The notes under the pieces were generated by a model. The model saw nothing but the letters and a program-made list of their open reading frames with translations, ran no database searches and was not told the DNA's origin. Position numbers and translations under genes: made by a program. This document shows, in pieces, positions 1 through 7,593 of a DNA stretch of 14,406 nt. How positions within the stretch are numbered: the stretch's first letter is position 1; every line of letters starts with the position of its first letter. The stretch covers positions 1 through 14,406 of the forward strand of contig JAGQQT010000035.1 in assembly GCA_020426065.1 (NCBI GenBank). Reading direction: 5' to 3'. This stretch comes from Planctomycetaceae bacterium. Its GTDB lineage: Bacteria; Planctomycetota; Planctomycetia; Planctomycetales; Planctomycetaceae.

Positions 1-142
1 CTGCGCCGACAAGAAACCGCTCATGATCAATGGCACGGAGGGGAAACTGGGTTTTGCCTCTGGCGATCCGGATCACAGGTTTTTTGATTTTGACCTTCAT
101 TTCAGCATCCTGCCTTGCGCGAGATTCCTTCCACCGTTTCAA
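1..142 (-). CDS. Partial gene, 5' end only; basic protein, possibly FHA-like
   Basis: Only the first 47 codons are inside the window; the gene runs off the left edge on the minus strand. The reading frame is open from the stop near position 199 down to base 1. I chose a TTG start at 142-140 because a strong Shine-Dalgarno (GGGAGGAG, bases 149-156) sits six bases upstream; the next candidate, ATG at 100-98, has only a weak purine stretch. The N-terminus is very basic (about fifteen residues rich in K, R and E), then [20 protein letters not shown] followed by LVGA. This resembles the first strands of an FHA domain (a short basic strand, then a turn leading to an 'R-F-L-V-G' strand), but the diagnostic GR/S/N motifs lie outside the window. 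FHA is therefore only a guess; hypothetical protein is the safe name. It is divergent from the flagellar operon. Confidence 0.6.
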   Translation of the reverse strand, partial: MKRWKESRARQDAEMKVKIKKPVIRIARGKTQFPLRAIDHERFLVGA

Positions 143-148
143 AAACGG

Positions 149-156
149 CTCCTCCC
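149..156 (-). promoter_or_regulatory. Shine-Dalgarno deciding a TTG start
   Basis: Read on the minus strand this is GGGAGGAG, with a six-base spacer (CCGTTT) to the TTG at 142. It is close to a perfect anti-16S match at a normal distance, and is the reason for preferring TTG over the in-frame ATG fourteen codons later. Confidence 0.6.
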
Positions 157-304
157 TCTGGTTATCGACCGAGCGGCTTGGCGAACCCGAGTCCGCTCAG
201 GGATCTTAACCAAGCACGCCAAAACCGGGCAACGGGTTTCGCATGAGGATAAATGGGGAATATGGGAGGCGTGGAGGCAATGGCGTAAACGTGTAAAAGA
301 ATGT

Positions 305-329
305 TAAGAAATATCGAATATGACGATAA
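305..329 (+). promoter_or_regulatory. Weak sigma-28 (FliA)-like promoter candidate
   Basis: The sequence GACGATAA at 322-329 matches seven of eight bases of the classical flagellar sigma-28 -10 element GCCGATAA. A TAAG at 305-308 could be the -35 part, but the spacing is about two bases shorter than the consensus and the rest of the -35 element is poor. It would give a leader of about 180 bases before the first operon gene. The call rests mostly on the flagellar context. Confidence 0.2.
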
Positions 330-431
330 TCGGGCTCAGGTCGATTCTAACGCTGACCGATCAAACGATTACGGGTTTGCTCGCTGAGTCGAGTGATGGA
401 TACGTACGTCATCAGGAACGGGTGAGATCCA

Positions 432-471
432 CAGTTCGTGGAAAGAACTGATGAAGTTCAGGGAAGAACTG
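432..471 (+). repeat. Two tandem AGTTC/GAACT dyads (hairpins with GGA in the loop)
   Basis: Unit 1 (432-450) is CAGTTC, a seven-base loop GTGGAAA, then GAACTG: a perfect six-base-pair stem. Unit 2 (454-471) is AAGTTC, a six-base loop AGGGAA, then GAACTG: a five-base-pair stem. The GAACTG arms are 21 bases apart, two DNA turns. As RNA, both loops expose GGA, the core of CsrA/RsmA binding sites, and unit 2 fits the ANGGA pattern. As DNA, they look like a double operator. The units end 47 bases before the start codon of the first operon gene. Confidence 0.45.
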
Positions 472-504
472 CAGCCTGACAGTCAATCTGGGCTGTTTAC
501 GTTG

Positions 505-520
505 ATGGATGAAGATTCAT
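505..520 (+). promoter_or_regulatory. Small hairpin over the ribosome binding site
   Basis: ATGGAT pairs with ATTCAT across the four-base loop GAAG, with one G-U pair. The left arm contains the GGAT of the likely Shine-Dalgarno (GGATGA) and the right arm includes the first two bases of the ATG at 519. If it folds, it would hide the translation start. The stem is short and AT-rich, so it is marginal alone. Confidence 0.3.
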
Positions 521-2519
521 GCGTTCGAATGCCGACTTTGCTGCTGCGATCGACTTGCACGAGCAGGGATGTGTCTCGGAGGCAATCGCGATCTATGACG
601 AACTGTTAGCGATAAAACGGACTGCAAATTGCCTGCTGGCACGTGGTCTGGCCGCTTTGCATCTGGGTGATGTTCCCAATGCGATTTCCTTTCTGCTGGA
701 AGCAAGTCTGCAGGAACCACAACGTCTGGAGATTCTCACCGGCCTGGGAGATGCTTATGTCGCCAACAGTCAGTTGGATCAGGCGGCGAATTATTTCCAG
801 AGGGCAGTCTCCCTTGAGCCGAATCTGATTGCCATCTGGCAAAAGCTGGCTCATCTGCACAGTCAACTTGGCCAGGTGGAACAATCCATGGCTGCCTGGT
901 TGAGAGTGGTTCAACTGGATCCAGGGAGTATCGGTGCGTATCGCAAACTGGCGGAATATCTTCAGGCCTACAAACGTCATGCGGAAGCCGAACAGATCCT
1001 TCTCAAGGCACTTGAACAGGACCCGGAATCGACCCTGATTCTGCATGATCTGGGTGTTTTGCTGCAGGGGCAAAAACGGTTCAGGGAAGCGGCCGAGTAC
1101 TTTGACCGCTGCACCAGGGTGGACGTGTCTCAGGCAGGTGCCTGGTGTAACCTGGGAGCCTGTTATCACGACCTTCAGAGACATGAACAGGCAGAAGCAG
1201 CATTACAGCAGGCAGTTCGTCTCGAAGATCGATTTGCCGGAGCGCACTTCAATCTGGGAAATCTCTATCGGGACATGGGGCAGCACGATCGTGCGATGAC
1301 ACATTATCTTCGCGCGATTGAACTGGAGCCCCAGAACGCGTCGTTCCGTCTCAATGCCGTGACTGTCCTGAACAGTCTGGGAAGATTCGAAGAAGCAGCC
1401 GAACAGTGCCGGGTCCTGATCAGTCAGGATCCTGATTGTGCCAAGGCGTACTACAACCTGTTCACCTTCAATGCGGAATCCGTAACAGACGAAGAAGCCG
1501 AGCAGCTCAAGGTGAGGATGAAATCCTGGACTCTCTCGGATGAAGAACGCTCTTCGGCGTATTTCAGCCTGGGGAAACGGAGTGATCGGCTCAAAAAGTA
1601 TGACGAAGCCTTTGAGTACTTCGCTGAAGCGAATCGGCTCTCGCCCCGCCGGACCCGCTTTGATGAGAACCAGTTGCGGAGCAATCTGGATCGTTTGATC
1701 GAAGTCTTTTCCGGTCAATCCGCTGAATTCTGGGATCGACGAGGTTCTGAGACTGAGCAGCCGATTTTCATTCTGGGTTTACCCCGGTCTGGATCCACAC
1801 TGGTGGATCAGATTCTCACCAGTCATCCTCTGGTTTCCGGGGCCGGTGAATTCGACGGGATGCGTTTCCTGATCAACAATTTCCTGAACAAGGCCTTCCA
1901 GCGTTCCGGGCAGGAGGAACTGAAATACCCCTATTCGATTCGTGAACTCACTCAGAGTCTGGTCAGTGAATTGAGCGAGGCCTATTTGCAGCGGATGCAC
2001 GGCGTGGCGGGAAATACCTTTCGCATTACTGACAAAATGCCCAACAATGCATTTCAACTGGGGTTGATCAGCCTGCTGTTTCCGCGAGCGACTGTGATTT
2101 ACACCTGGCGTGACCCCAGGGATATCGGTCTATCCTGCTATTTTCAGAATTTCACATCCTTTCACGAATTCAGTTATGACCTGCGGAACATTGGCAAATT
2201 CATTCGTGAACATGTCAGAGTCATGCAGGAATGGCGTACTTCGCTCCCCATTCAGATTTATGATGTAGTTTACGAAAAACTGGTGGCCAGCCAGGAAGAG
2301 CAGACACGGAGACTGATTGTTGATGTCTGCGGTCTGCCCTGGGACGAGCGCTGCCTGGATTTCCATCAGAACAAGCGGGCTGTTCATACAGCTTCATTGT
2401 GGCAGGTGAGACAGCCGCTGTATGCCGGATCGGTCGGCAAGTGGAAAAAGTACGCTTCCCATCTGCAACCTCTGCTCGACGAATTAGGGGAACTGGTTGA
2501 AGATCAGGCAGCGGCCTGA
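519..2519 (+). CDS. TPR-sulfotransferase
   Basis: 666 residues. Residues about 5-320 are a run of roughly nine tetratricopeptide repeats, recognisable by the A-x-x-x-F/Y-x-x-A-x-x-L-x-P pattern (for example around residues 80-105 and 245-270), with further repeat-like helices to about 395. The C-terminal part (about 412-660) is a PAPS-dependent sulfotransferase of the Sulfotransfer_3 type: the 5'-phosphosulfate-binding loop LGLPRSGSTL begins at 419, the 3'-phosphate motif region WRDPRD is at 530-535, and the late signature TASLWQVRQPLY followed by SVGKWKKY is typical of bacterial TPR-sulfotransferases. It should move sulfate from PAPS to a hydroxyl, probably on a glycan or tyrosine; the TPRs would hold the protein substrate. 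No signal peptide or membrane segment, so it is cytoplasmic. ATG 519 is preceded by GGATGA. First gene of the operon; the gap to the next is 88 bases. Confidence 0.9.
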   Translation: MRSNADFAAAIDLHEQGCVSEAIAIYDELLAIKRTANCLLARGLAALHLGDVPNAISFLLEASLQEPQRLEILTGLGDAYVANSQLDQAANYFQRAVSLEPNLIAIWQKLAHLHSQLGQVEQSMAAWLRVVQLDPGSIGAYRKLAEYLQAYKRHAEAEQILLKALEQDPESTLILHDLGVLLQGQKRFREAAEYFDRCTRVDVSQAGAWCNLGACYHDLQRHEQAEAALQQAVRLEDRFAGAHFNLGNLYRDMGQHDRAMTHYLRAIELEPQNASFRLNAVTVLNSLGRFEEAAEQCRVLISQDPDCAKAYYNLFTFNAESVTDEEAEQLKVRMKSWTLSDEERSSAYFSLGKRSDRLKKYDEAFEYFAEANRLSPRRTRFDENQLRSNLDRLIEVFSGQSAEFWDRRGSETEQPIFILGLPRSGSTLVDQILTSHPLVSGAGEFDGMRFLINNFLNKAFQRSGQEELKYPYSIRELTQSLVSELSEAYLQRMHGVAGNTFRITDKMPNNAFQLGLISLLFPRATVIYTWRDPRDIGLSCYFQNFTSFHEFSYDLRNIGKFIREHVRVMQEWRTSLPIQIYDVVYEKLVASQEEQTRRLIVDVCGLPWDERCLDFHQNKRAVHTASLWQVRQPLYAGSVGKWKKYASHLQPLLDELGELVEDQAAA

Positions 2520-2607
2520 ACACAAAATCAATAATTGTCAGATAGAACAGTCCATTTGAGTTCTTGACTCGAACTGTATAGCAGAAAAGCTGGCGGAGGA
2601 GCCGCAA
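2520..2607 (+). promoter_or_regulatory. Intergenic region with an AGTTC-N7-GAACT dyad and a weak promoter
   Basis: AGTTC (2559-2563) and GAACT (2571-2575) form a dyad with a seven-base centre, the same half-sites and spacing as the first unit upstream of the preceding gene. TTGAGT overlapping it and TATAGC about 15 bases later could be a weak -35/-10 pair. A strong Shine-Dalgarno GGAGGA lies at 2595-2600. The promoter reading is tentative. Confidence 0.25.
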
Positions 2608-5600
2608 ATGTCGAATTCATTCTCACCACACCGTACGGAAGAGAAAATGAAAAAAGGCGGTATATCCTCCTCTGGACCTCACATCAAAGTCAATTCAGAT
2701 ATGATGCCTTCTATTGTCTCTCGTCATCAGTCCGGAGATCTGGAAGGGGCACTGGTCGAATATGATCTACTGTTGCAGCACGAACCGGATCATGCTGAAG
2801 CATTGCACCTTTCGGGCGTTGTGTTGCATCAGCAGGGAGATCATCGAGCGGCCATCAAGCGGATTGAACGGGCCATTCAGCTCCGTCCCAATGCGTTACT
2901 GTTTCGAAAGAATCTGGCTTCCTGTTATCGGTCGGCTGGTGAATTTGATCGTGCACTCGAGTTGTGTCAGGAATGTCTTCGACAGGATTCACAGGATGCG
3001 ACTGTGCAGATGCTGTATGGTCGCACACTGGAAGATCTGAAGCAGTTTCAGGCCGCACTGGATGAGTATGCAAAATGTAATGAGCAGCAGCTGACCACTG
3101 ATCAGCGATTCGAACTGCTGATCCGCAAAGGAGATTGTCTGTCTGTGCTGGAAAGACACACGCAGGCGATTGACTGCATTACTCAGGCTGGTGAGATCCG
3201 GAAAAAAGATCTGGTTGTCGAGCATAACCTGGGACGAGAATACCAGCTGTTGAAGGACCTGGAGCGGGCCGAGGAGCATTACATCCGGGCGCTGGAAATC
3301 AATCAGACCTGCGCTTCAGCATGGAATAATCTGGGGGTCATTTATCAGGATCGAGCAGAGTACAGGAAGAGTTTCAACTGTATTAACAGGGCGGTCGAAT
3401 TGTGCCCGAGTCTGGCCGATGCCGTAAATAATCTGGCAAATCTTCACGAGGCCATGGGCAATTTCGAGCCGATGCGAGGCCTGTATGAAAGAGCAATATC
3501 TCTTCGGCCCGATTATCCAGAAGCTCATCATTCTCTCTCCCAGGTGATGCTGCGTGGGGAAGAGTTTGCCAGAGGCTGGGAACTGTATCGGTGGCGCTAC
3601 AAGAAGAAGGATCATGACCATCGCCCCTACCGCCATCAGGAATGGCAGGGTGAATCGCTTAAGGGGAAGAAACTGTTGGTTTATTCCGAACAGGGGATTG
3701 GTGATGTGGTGATGTTTGCCACCTGTCTGCCAGATCTGCTCAAGGAAGTTCCTCAGCTGTCACTCGAAGTCGATCCTCGGATGACAAAACTGTTTGCCCG
3801 TTCTTTTCCGGGCGTGACAACGGTGGATCGTCCACATCGAGATCCTGCTCCACCACTGTTTGTGAAGGGAGCGGATGTCCAGATTTCCATTGCTGATCTG
3901 CTGGAACGTTACCGTCAGAAAGTAGAAGATTTTCCCCGGGCAGAGCAGCTGCTGGAGGCTGATCCGGTTTTACGCATGAAGTGGAGAAAAAGGCTGGATC
4001 AGCTCGGCCCCGGATTGAAGGTCGGAATTTCCTGGACTGGCGGAAAGAATCTGGACCTGAAAACGCGCAGATCTCTCCCGCTCGAACAATGGGCTGCCTG
4101 GGGACAGATTCCCGGCGTTAAATTTATTAACCTGCAATATGGCGATCATCGCCAGACGCTGACCTCCTTTGAACAGTTCAGCCAGGTGCGGGTGTATGAC
4201 TGGGCTGATTCCGATCCGATGAAAGATCTGGAAGACTTTTCGGCAAAGATTTCAGAACTGGATCTTGTGATCTCGATCGACAATGCCACGGTTCATTTTG
4301 CTGGAGCACTCGGAGTGCCAACCTGGTGCCTGCTGTGCAAAGTGCCGGACTGGCGCTGGTTCTTTCGAGAGCACGAAACATTGTGGTACAAGTCCGTCCA
4401 ACTGTTCCGTCAGCAGGAACCGGCTGACTGGTCAACCGTGCTTTCTGCGGTTCAGTCTGAATTAAAAGAGCTGAGCCAGGCACACGCGAATTCAAGCGGG
4501 GTCGTTTCCAGTGTGGATTCGTTTGTGAAGCTCTCGGGAAGAGGATTGGGGAGCAGGTCAAAGCAAACTCCCACATCTTCTGCACCCAAAGTCATCGCAA
4601 CCAAACCTCAATGCGCAATCATCACTCCGGTTGGCCCAGGTCATGCCGAGATTTATCAGCAGGCCGAGGAATCAATCCGGCAGGCGTGCATGAATTCGAG
4701 TGGTCCATTTTCGAAAGTGACACCCTTCAGGATTGATGACCTGGCCGGTCAGATTGGTCGCTCTCGCGCACGCAATTTCGCCGTGCAGCAGGCCGCCAAG
4801 CAGGGGATCGAATGGGTGTTCTTCCTTGATGCTGATGATGTACTGGTTCCGAAAGCGTTTGCCAATGTGGAGGCCTACCTGGAGCAGTATGATGCCATCT
4901 GGGGGCAGATCTTCTGCTTTGATGAAGGAAGCAATCGGGCTGTGCAAAGGGAAAACCAGCTCGGAAAAACGAACCGGTTTGAAGACATTCTCAAATCAGA
5001 TCCGTTTTACTCGCTGCAGATGGGGCACTTTGTCCGGACGAGTGTCGCATTGGAAAATCCGTTCAATGAACAGCTCGATGTCGGTGAGGATTTTGACTAC
5101 TACCTCCGAGTCTGGGAGAAGTATCGGTGTATCAAAATCGAGGAAGCCTTTTTTGCGAATCGCCGGGGACGGCATTCCACCGGGCCACGTTCTGGTACCG
5201 GACGGGACTGGACCATTCGTGTCAATGAGATGCTGAACCGGTACCGTCAGAAGCGCCTGGCACCACAGCGTTCAACAGAACCTGAGAAGGCCAGGATTAT
5301 TCCTAAAACAACAGCTATCGCTCCCATGAAGCTGGCGATCTACGGGATGATGAGAAGTGGGACCACCCTGCTGTGTGATCAACTGTCTGTCCCCGGACGC
5401 GGCCTGGTTCTGCTGGAACCCAACATGCATCTGGATGGCTGGCCAAATCAACTGCTGACCCAACTCCAGCAGTTCGGCATCCCGCTGGAGGAGCAGGAAT
5501 GGAAATCCACTGCTGCTCGCGGTGTGCCGTTCGCCGATTACTTCCAGTCTCGAATTCTGCCGGAACTCGAAAAGCTGGAATACTGGGGGGTGAAGATGGT

Positions 5601-6687
5601 CAACTTCAGCCACTGGCGGGATTTTCTGACCCGTTATCCTGCTGAACACCTCATTTTGTGCGTGCGGGATTTGCGGGATGTGATACTTTCCGCACTGGAT
5701 CTGGCTCCCCGGCTGGAGAATTTTGTGGATGCTCAGTGGATTGCAAAACGGGCCAAGGAAACGGCCCAGGCGATTGTGGCGATGTCGGAACGGCCTCACA
5801 CGCTGGTCCGCTACGAAGATTTCTGTACTCAACCAGAGTTGATTGAGGGTCTGGCTGTTCAGCTGGGGATTCCCCAGGCGACAGATCATCGATTGAGCCT
5901 GGAAGCGGTGCCACATCGGAAGTATGAAAACGAAAAACATGGAGGTCGTGTCAGCACGAAATCGATCCATCGATTTGAACAGGAACCGGCTGGACAACGT
6001 CGAGACCTTGCTGAAAAGATCTGGCAGGAATGTGCCGCCTACAATGAACGGTTTGGATATACCCAGACTCAATCGAAACCCGCACTCCCTTCAGCGGCCG
6101 AGCAGTTGACCAGTTACTGGCAGCAGGATCATCTGGCCAACATTATTCCGCTCAATCAGAAGCTGGGTGAGTTTCCGGAAGGCTGGGATGTACGCCCCTT
6201 TTTGTGGGAGATGCTTAAGGGAGATGTCCGCCGCAATGTCCTGGAAGTCGGTTGTGGTTATGGACGGCTCTGCCAGTCATTTCCCACGGATTACTATCTG
6301 GGAGTCGATATCAATCCGGAAGCAGTCCAGGCCGCCCGGACACGGCATCCCGGTTACGATTTTCTGGTCACGGACTTCACTGCTCCCTATCCGAAATCGG
6401 ATGCCATTCTGCTCTACACGGTGCTGCTGCATATTGATGACCAGTCCCTGCCGGCAATGCTGGAGCGACTTGCCGAATCATCGAACGTCATTCTGATTGC
6501 CGAGATTCTGGGCAAAGCCCGCTGGCGACGCTCCGGAAATCCTCCGGTCTTTAATCGAGATCTGGAAGACTATCAGCAACTGATGCAGAAGCTCGGCTAC
6601 GTTCTCGAACGTGTTGAACATCAGCCGTATCAGCATTATCCGAACACGAATATTTCGTTTCTGAAATTTTCTCGACTTGAAAAATAA
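2608..6687 (+). CDS. Five-module TPR-glycosyltransferase-glycosyltransferase-sulfotransferase-methyltransferase
   Basis: 1359 residues; ATG follows GGAGGA with a seven-base spacer. Modules in order: (1) TPRs, about 35-335; (2) a TPR-linked glycosyltransferase resembling GT9/heptosyltransferases, about 340-620, with [12 protein letters not shown] near 360, WTGG with a later RRSLPLEQW near 475-490, and [20 protein letters not shown] near 556; (3) a GT2-like GT-A domain, about 667-880, with [16 protein letters not shown] near 718, the metal-binding DADD at 741-744 and GEDFDYYLR near 825; (4) a sulfotransferase-like P-loop domain, about 907-1115, with [10 protein letters not shown] at 913 and CVRDLRDV near 1018; (5) a class I SAM methyltransferase, about 1160-1355, with VLEVGCGYG at 1211 and an acidic GVDIN after strand 2. 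Ser/Thr/Pro-rich linkers (about 630-665 and 880-905) separate modules. No signal peptide. It could assemble, sulfate and methylate a glycan on one protein held by the TPRs; substrate and order are inferred. No frameshift or inserted stop is seen. Confidence 0.85.
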   Translation: MSNSFSPHRTEEKMKKGGISSSGPHIKVNSDMMPSIVSRHQSGDLEGALVEYDLLLQHEPDHAEALHLSGVVLHQQGDHRAAIKRIERAIQLRPNALLFRKNLASCYRSAGEFDRALELCQECLRQDSQDATVQMLYGRTLEDLKQFQAALDEYAKCNEQQLTTDQRFELLIRKGDCLSVLERHTQAIDCITQAGEIRKKDLVVEHNLGREYQLLKDLERAEEHYIRALEINQTCASAWNNLGVIYQDRAEYRKSFNCINRAVELCPSLADAVNNLANLHEAMGNFEPMRGLYERAISLRPDYPEAHHSLSQVMLRGEEFARGWELYRWRYKKKDHDHRPYRHQEWQGESLKGKKLLVYSEQGIGDVVMFATCLPDLLKEVPQLSLEVDPRMTKLFARSFPGVTTVDRPHRDPAPPLFVKGADVQISIADLLERYRQKVEDFPRAEQLLEADPVLRMKWRKRLDQLGPGLKVGISWTGGKNLDLKTRRSLPLEQWAAWGQIPGVKFINLQYGDHRQTLTSFEQFSQVRVYDWADSDPMKDLEDFSAKISELDLVISIDNATVHFAGALGVPTWCLLCKVPDWRWFFREHETLWYKSVQLFRQQEPADWSTVLSAVQSELKELSQAHANSSGVVSSVDSFVKLSGRGLGSRSKQTPTSSAPKVIATKPQCAIITPVGPGHAEIYQQAEESIRQACMNSSGPFSKVTPFRIDDLAGQIGRSRARNFAVQQAAKQGIEWVFFLDADDVLVPKAFANVEAYLEQYDAIWGQIFCFDEGSNRAVQRENQLGKTNRFEDILKSDPFYSLQMGHFVRTSVALENPFNEQLDVGEDFDYYLRVWEKYRCIKIEEAFFANRRGRHSTGPRSGTGRDWTIRVNEMLNRYRQKRLAPQRSTEPEKARIIPKTTAIAPMKLAIYGMMRSGTTLLCDQLSVPGRGLVLLEPNMHLDGWPNQLLTQLQQFGIPLEEQEWKSTAARGVPFADYFQSRILPELEKLEYWGVKMVNFSHWRDFLTRYPAEHLILCVRDLRDVILSALDLAPRLENFVDAQWIAKRAKETAQAIVAMSERPHTLVRYEDFCTQPELIEGLAVQLGIPQATDHRLSLEAVPHRKYENEKHGGRVSTKSIHRFEQEPAGQRRDLAEKIWQECAAYNERFGYTQTQSKPALPSAAEQLTSYWQQDHLANIIPLNQKLGEFPEGWDVRPFLWEMLKGDVRRNVLEVGCGYGRLCQSFPTDYYLGVDINPEAVQAARTRHPGYDFLVTDFTAPYPKSDAILLYTVLLHIDDQSLPAMLERLAESSNVILIAEILGKARWRRSGNPPVFNRDLEDYQQLMQKLGYVLERVEHQPYQHYPNTNISFLKFSRLEK

Positions 6688-6739
6688 CGGGATCCGCTTC
6701 CGTTCAGGATTGATCCAAAGACACGATAAGGAGATCGAT

Positions 6740-7396
6740 ATGGGAACAGGTTATCTGCCTGATGATGTGCTGGGGGACGTGATGAACGAACTCATACAGG
6801 TTCCGGGAGACTTCGCCGAGATTGGTGTGTTTAGGGGAGCGTTGTTTAAACGACTGGTCGCAGTGGCCCAGGTGTTGAAAAGGCGGGTCCACGGGTTTGA
6901 CAGCTTTGTAGGAATGGCCGAGCCAACCCAGAAAGATGCTGGCCGCTATCAGAAAGGGGAATTGAGTGTCGGCGGTGTAGAGACATTTCGCACCATTATC
7001 TTGAACTCGATTGCCCAGCACCGGCAACTCGCACAAGCCCAGCAGAATGCTGGCGTATTGCCTGGGGGAATTTCGAATGACTGCTTTCAGTTGTGGGAAG
7101 GGTATGTCCCTGACTGTCTGAATGCGTGTCCAATCAAGTCGTTTGCGTTCATCTATATTGATCTGGACCATCACGATCCCACCCAGCAGGCAATCCACTG
7201 GGCCTGGCCTCGTCTGGCCGCAGGAGGAATCCTCGGATTCGATGATTATTTCCCCGGTCGTGAACGACTGGCTTCTCCTCCGATTGATCAGTTTCTGGAA
7301 GAACACCACGGGGATTTGCACCTGGTGCATTTCTCGAATAACCAGTTGTTCATTCGGAAGCGGGCCGAGGGGCAGGCACAACGTCACGTCGCCTGA
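6740..7396 (+). CDS. TylF/MycF-type SAM-dependent O-methyltransferase
   Basis: 218 residues. The start at ATG 6740 is chosen because AAGGAG (6728-6733) lies six bases before it; a longer frame from TTG 6677 would overlap the previous gene and add residues without family character. The fold is a class I methyltransferase of the macrocin O-methyltransferase family: motif I is EIGVFRG (27-33), followed by HGFDSFVGM where the SAM ribose is usually bound, then [10 protein letters not shown] with Asp141/Asp143 and GGILGFDDY with Asp168/Asp169, matching the metal-binding acidic residues of TylF/MycF. Family members methylate hydroxyls of sugars such as macrocin; here the target is probably a glycan built by the upstream genes, which is inference. 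It lies 52 bases after the large enzyme and before fliD, in the same direction. Confidence 0.85.
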   Translation: MGTGYLPDDVLGDVMNELIQVPGDFAEIGVFRGALFKRLVAVAQVLKRRVHGFDSFVGMAEPTQKDAGRYQKGELSVGGVETFRTIILNSIAQHRQLAQAQQNAGVLPGGISNDCFQLWEGYVPDCLNACPIKSFAFIYIDLDHHDPTQQAIHWAWPRLAAGGILGFDDYFPGRERLASPPIDQFLEEHHGDLHLVHFSNNQLFIRKRAEGQAQRHVA

Positions 7397-7593
7397 CTGG
7401 AATAACCGGTAAACTCAGCCTGTTCTGGGTAATCGATCAGGCTGGCAGAGTTGACCGGGAATCGCCAGGGGAGCGGAATCTGGTATCCAGCCTGTCTGCT
7501 GTCCTGTCCGATTTCAATAACAAGCGCCTGCACGCCGAAGTTGCGATGCTGCGCAGCATACTTTCTCGCGGGCCTGGTTTCAGTCATGTCTAA
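7342..7593 (+). other. Open frame without a usual start codon, ending on the fliD start
   Basis: Between the methyltransferase stop (7396) and fliD, one plus frame stays open from 7342 to the TAA at 7591-7593, which overlaps the fliD ATG (7586) by eight bases. From the CTG at 7393, which overlaps the preceding TGA, it would encode 66 residues, with a helix-like stretch NLVSSLSAVLSDFNNKRLHA near its middle. There is no ATG, GTG or TTG before an ATG at 7546. The antisense frame in the same register (7587 to 7384) is also open, so one may be a shadow of the other. It could be a small coupled gene with a CTG start, a decayed gene, or chance. It is not recognisable as FlaG. Confidence 0.25.

Larger units (their letters stand above)
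143..518. other. Divergent leader between the left-edge gene and the flagellar operon
   Basis: These 376 bases carry no convincing gene. They should hold promoters for both directions. Seen by eye: a possible sigma-28-like site at 305-329, an ACGTACGT palindrome at 402-409, two tandem AGTTC/GAACT dyads at 432-471, and a hairpin overlapping the ribosome binding site at 505-520. These are listed separately where worth reading. Confidence 0.6.

Noticed and set aside
23..307. 94-codon plus-strand frame at the left edge
   Set aside because: It overlaps the minus-strand gene that has a strong ribosome binding site, has no Shine-Dalgarno of its own, and its composition is not protein-like.
143..518. 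Sigma-54 promoter upstream of the flagellar operon
   Set aside because: No TGGCAC-N5-TTGC match with the required GG and GC pair was found.
5272..6072. 266-codon minus-strand frame inside the five-module gene
   Set aside because: Lies opposite well-supported sulfotransferase motifs; no recognisable domain.
6677..6739. TTG-started longer form of the TylF-like gene
   Set aside because: It overlaps the end of the previous gene; AAGGAG at the right distance marks ATG 6740.
7451..7585. N-terminal extension of fliD
   Set aside because: The 45 extra residues are cysteine-rich and unlike FliD; the family N-terminus begins at the ATG at 7586.
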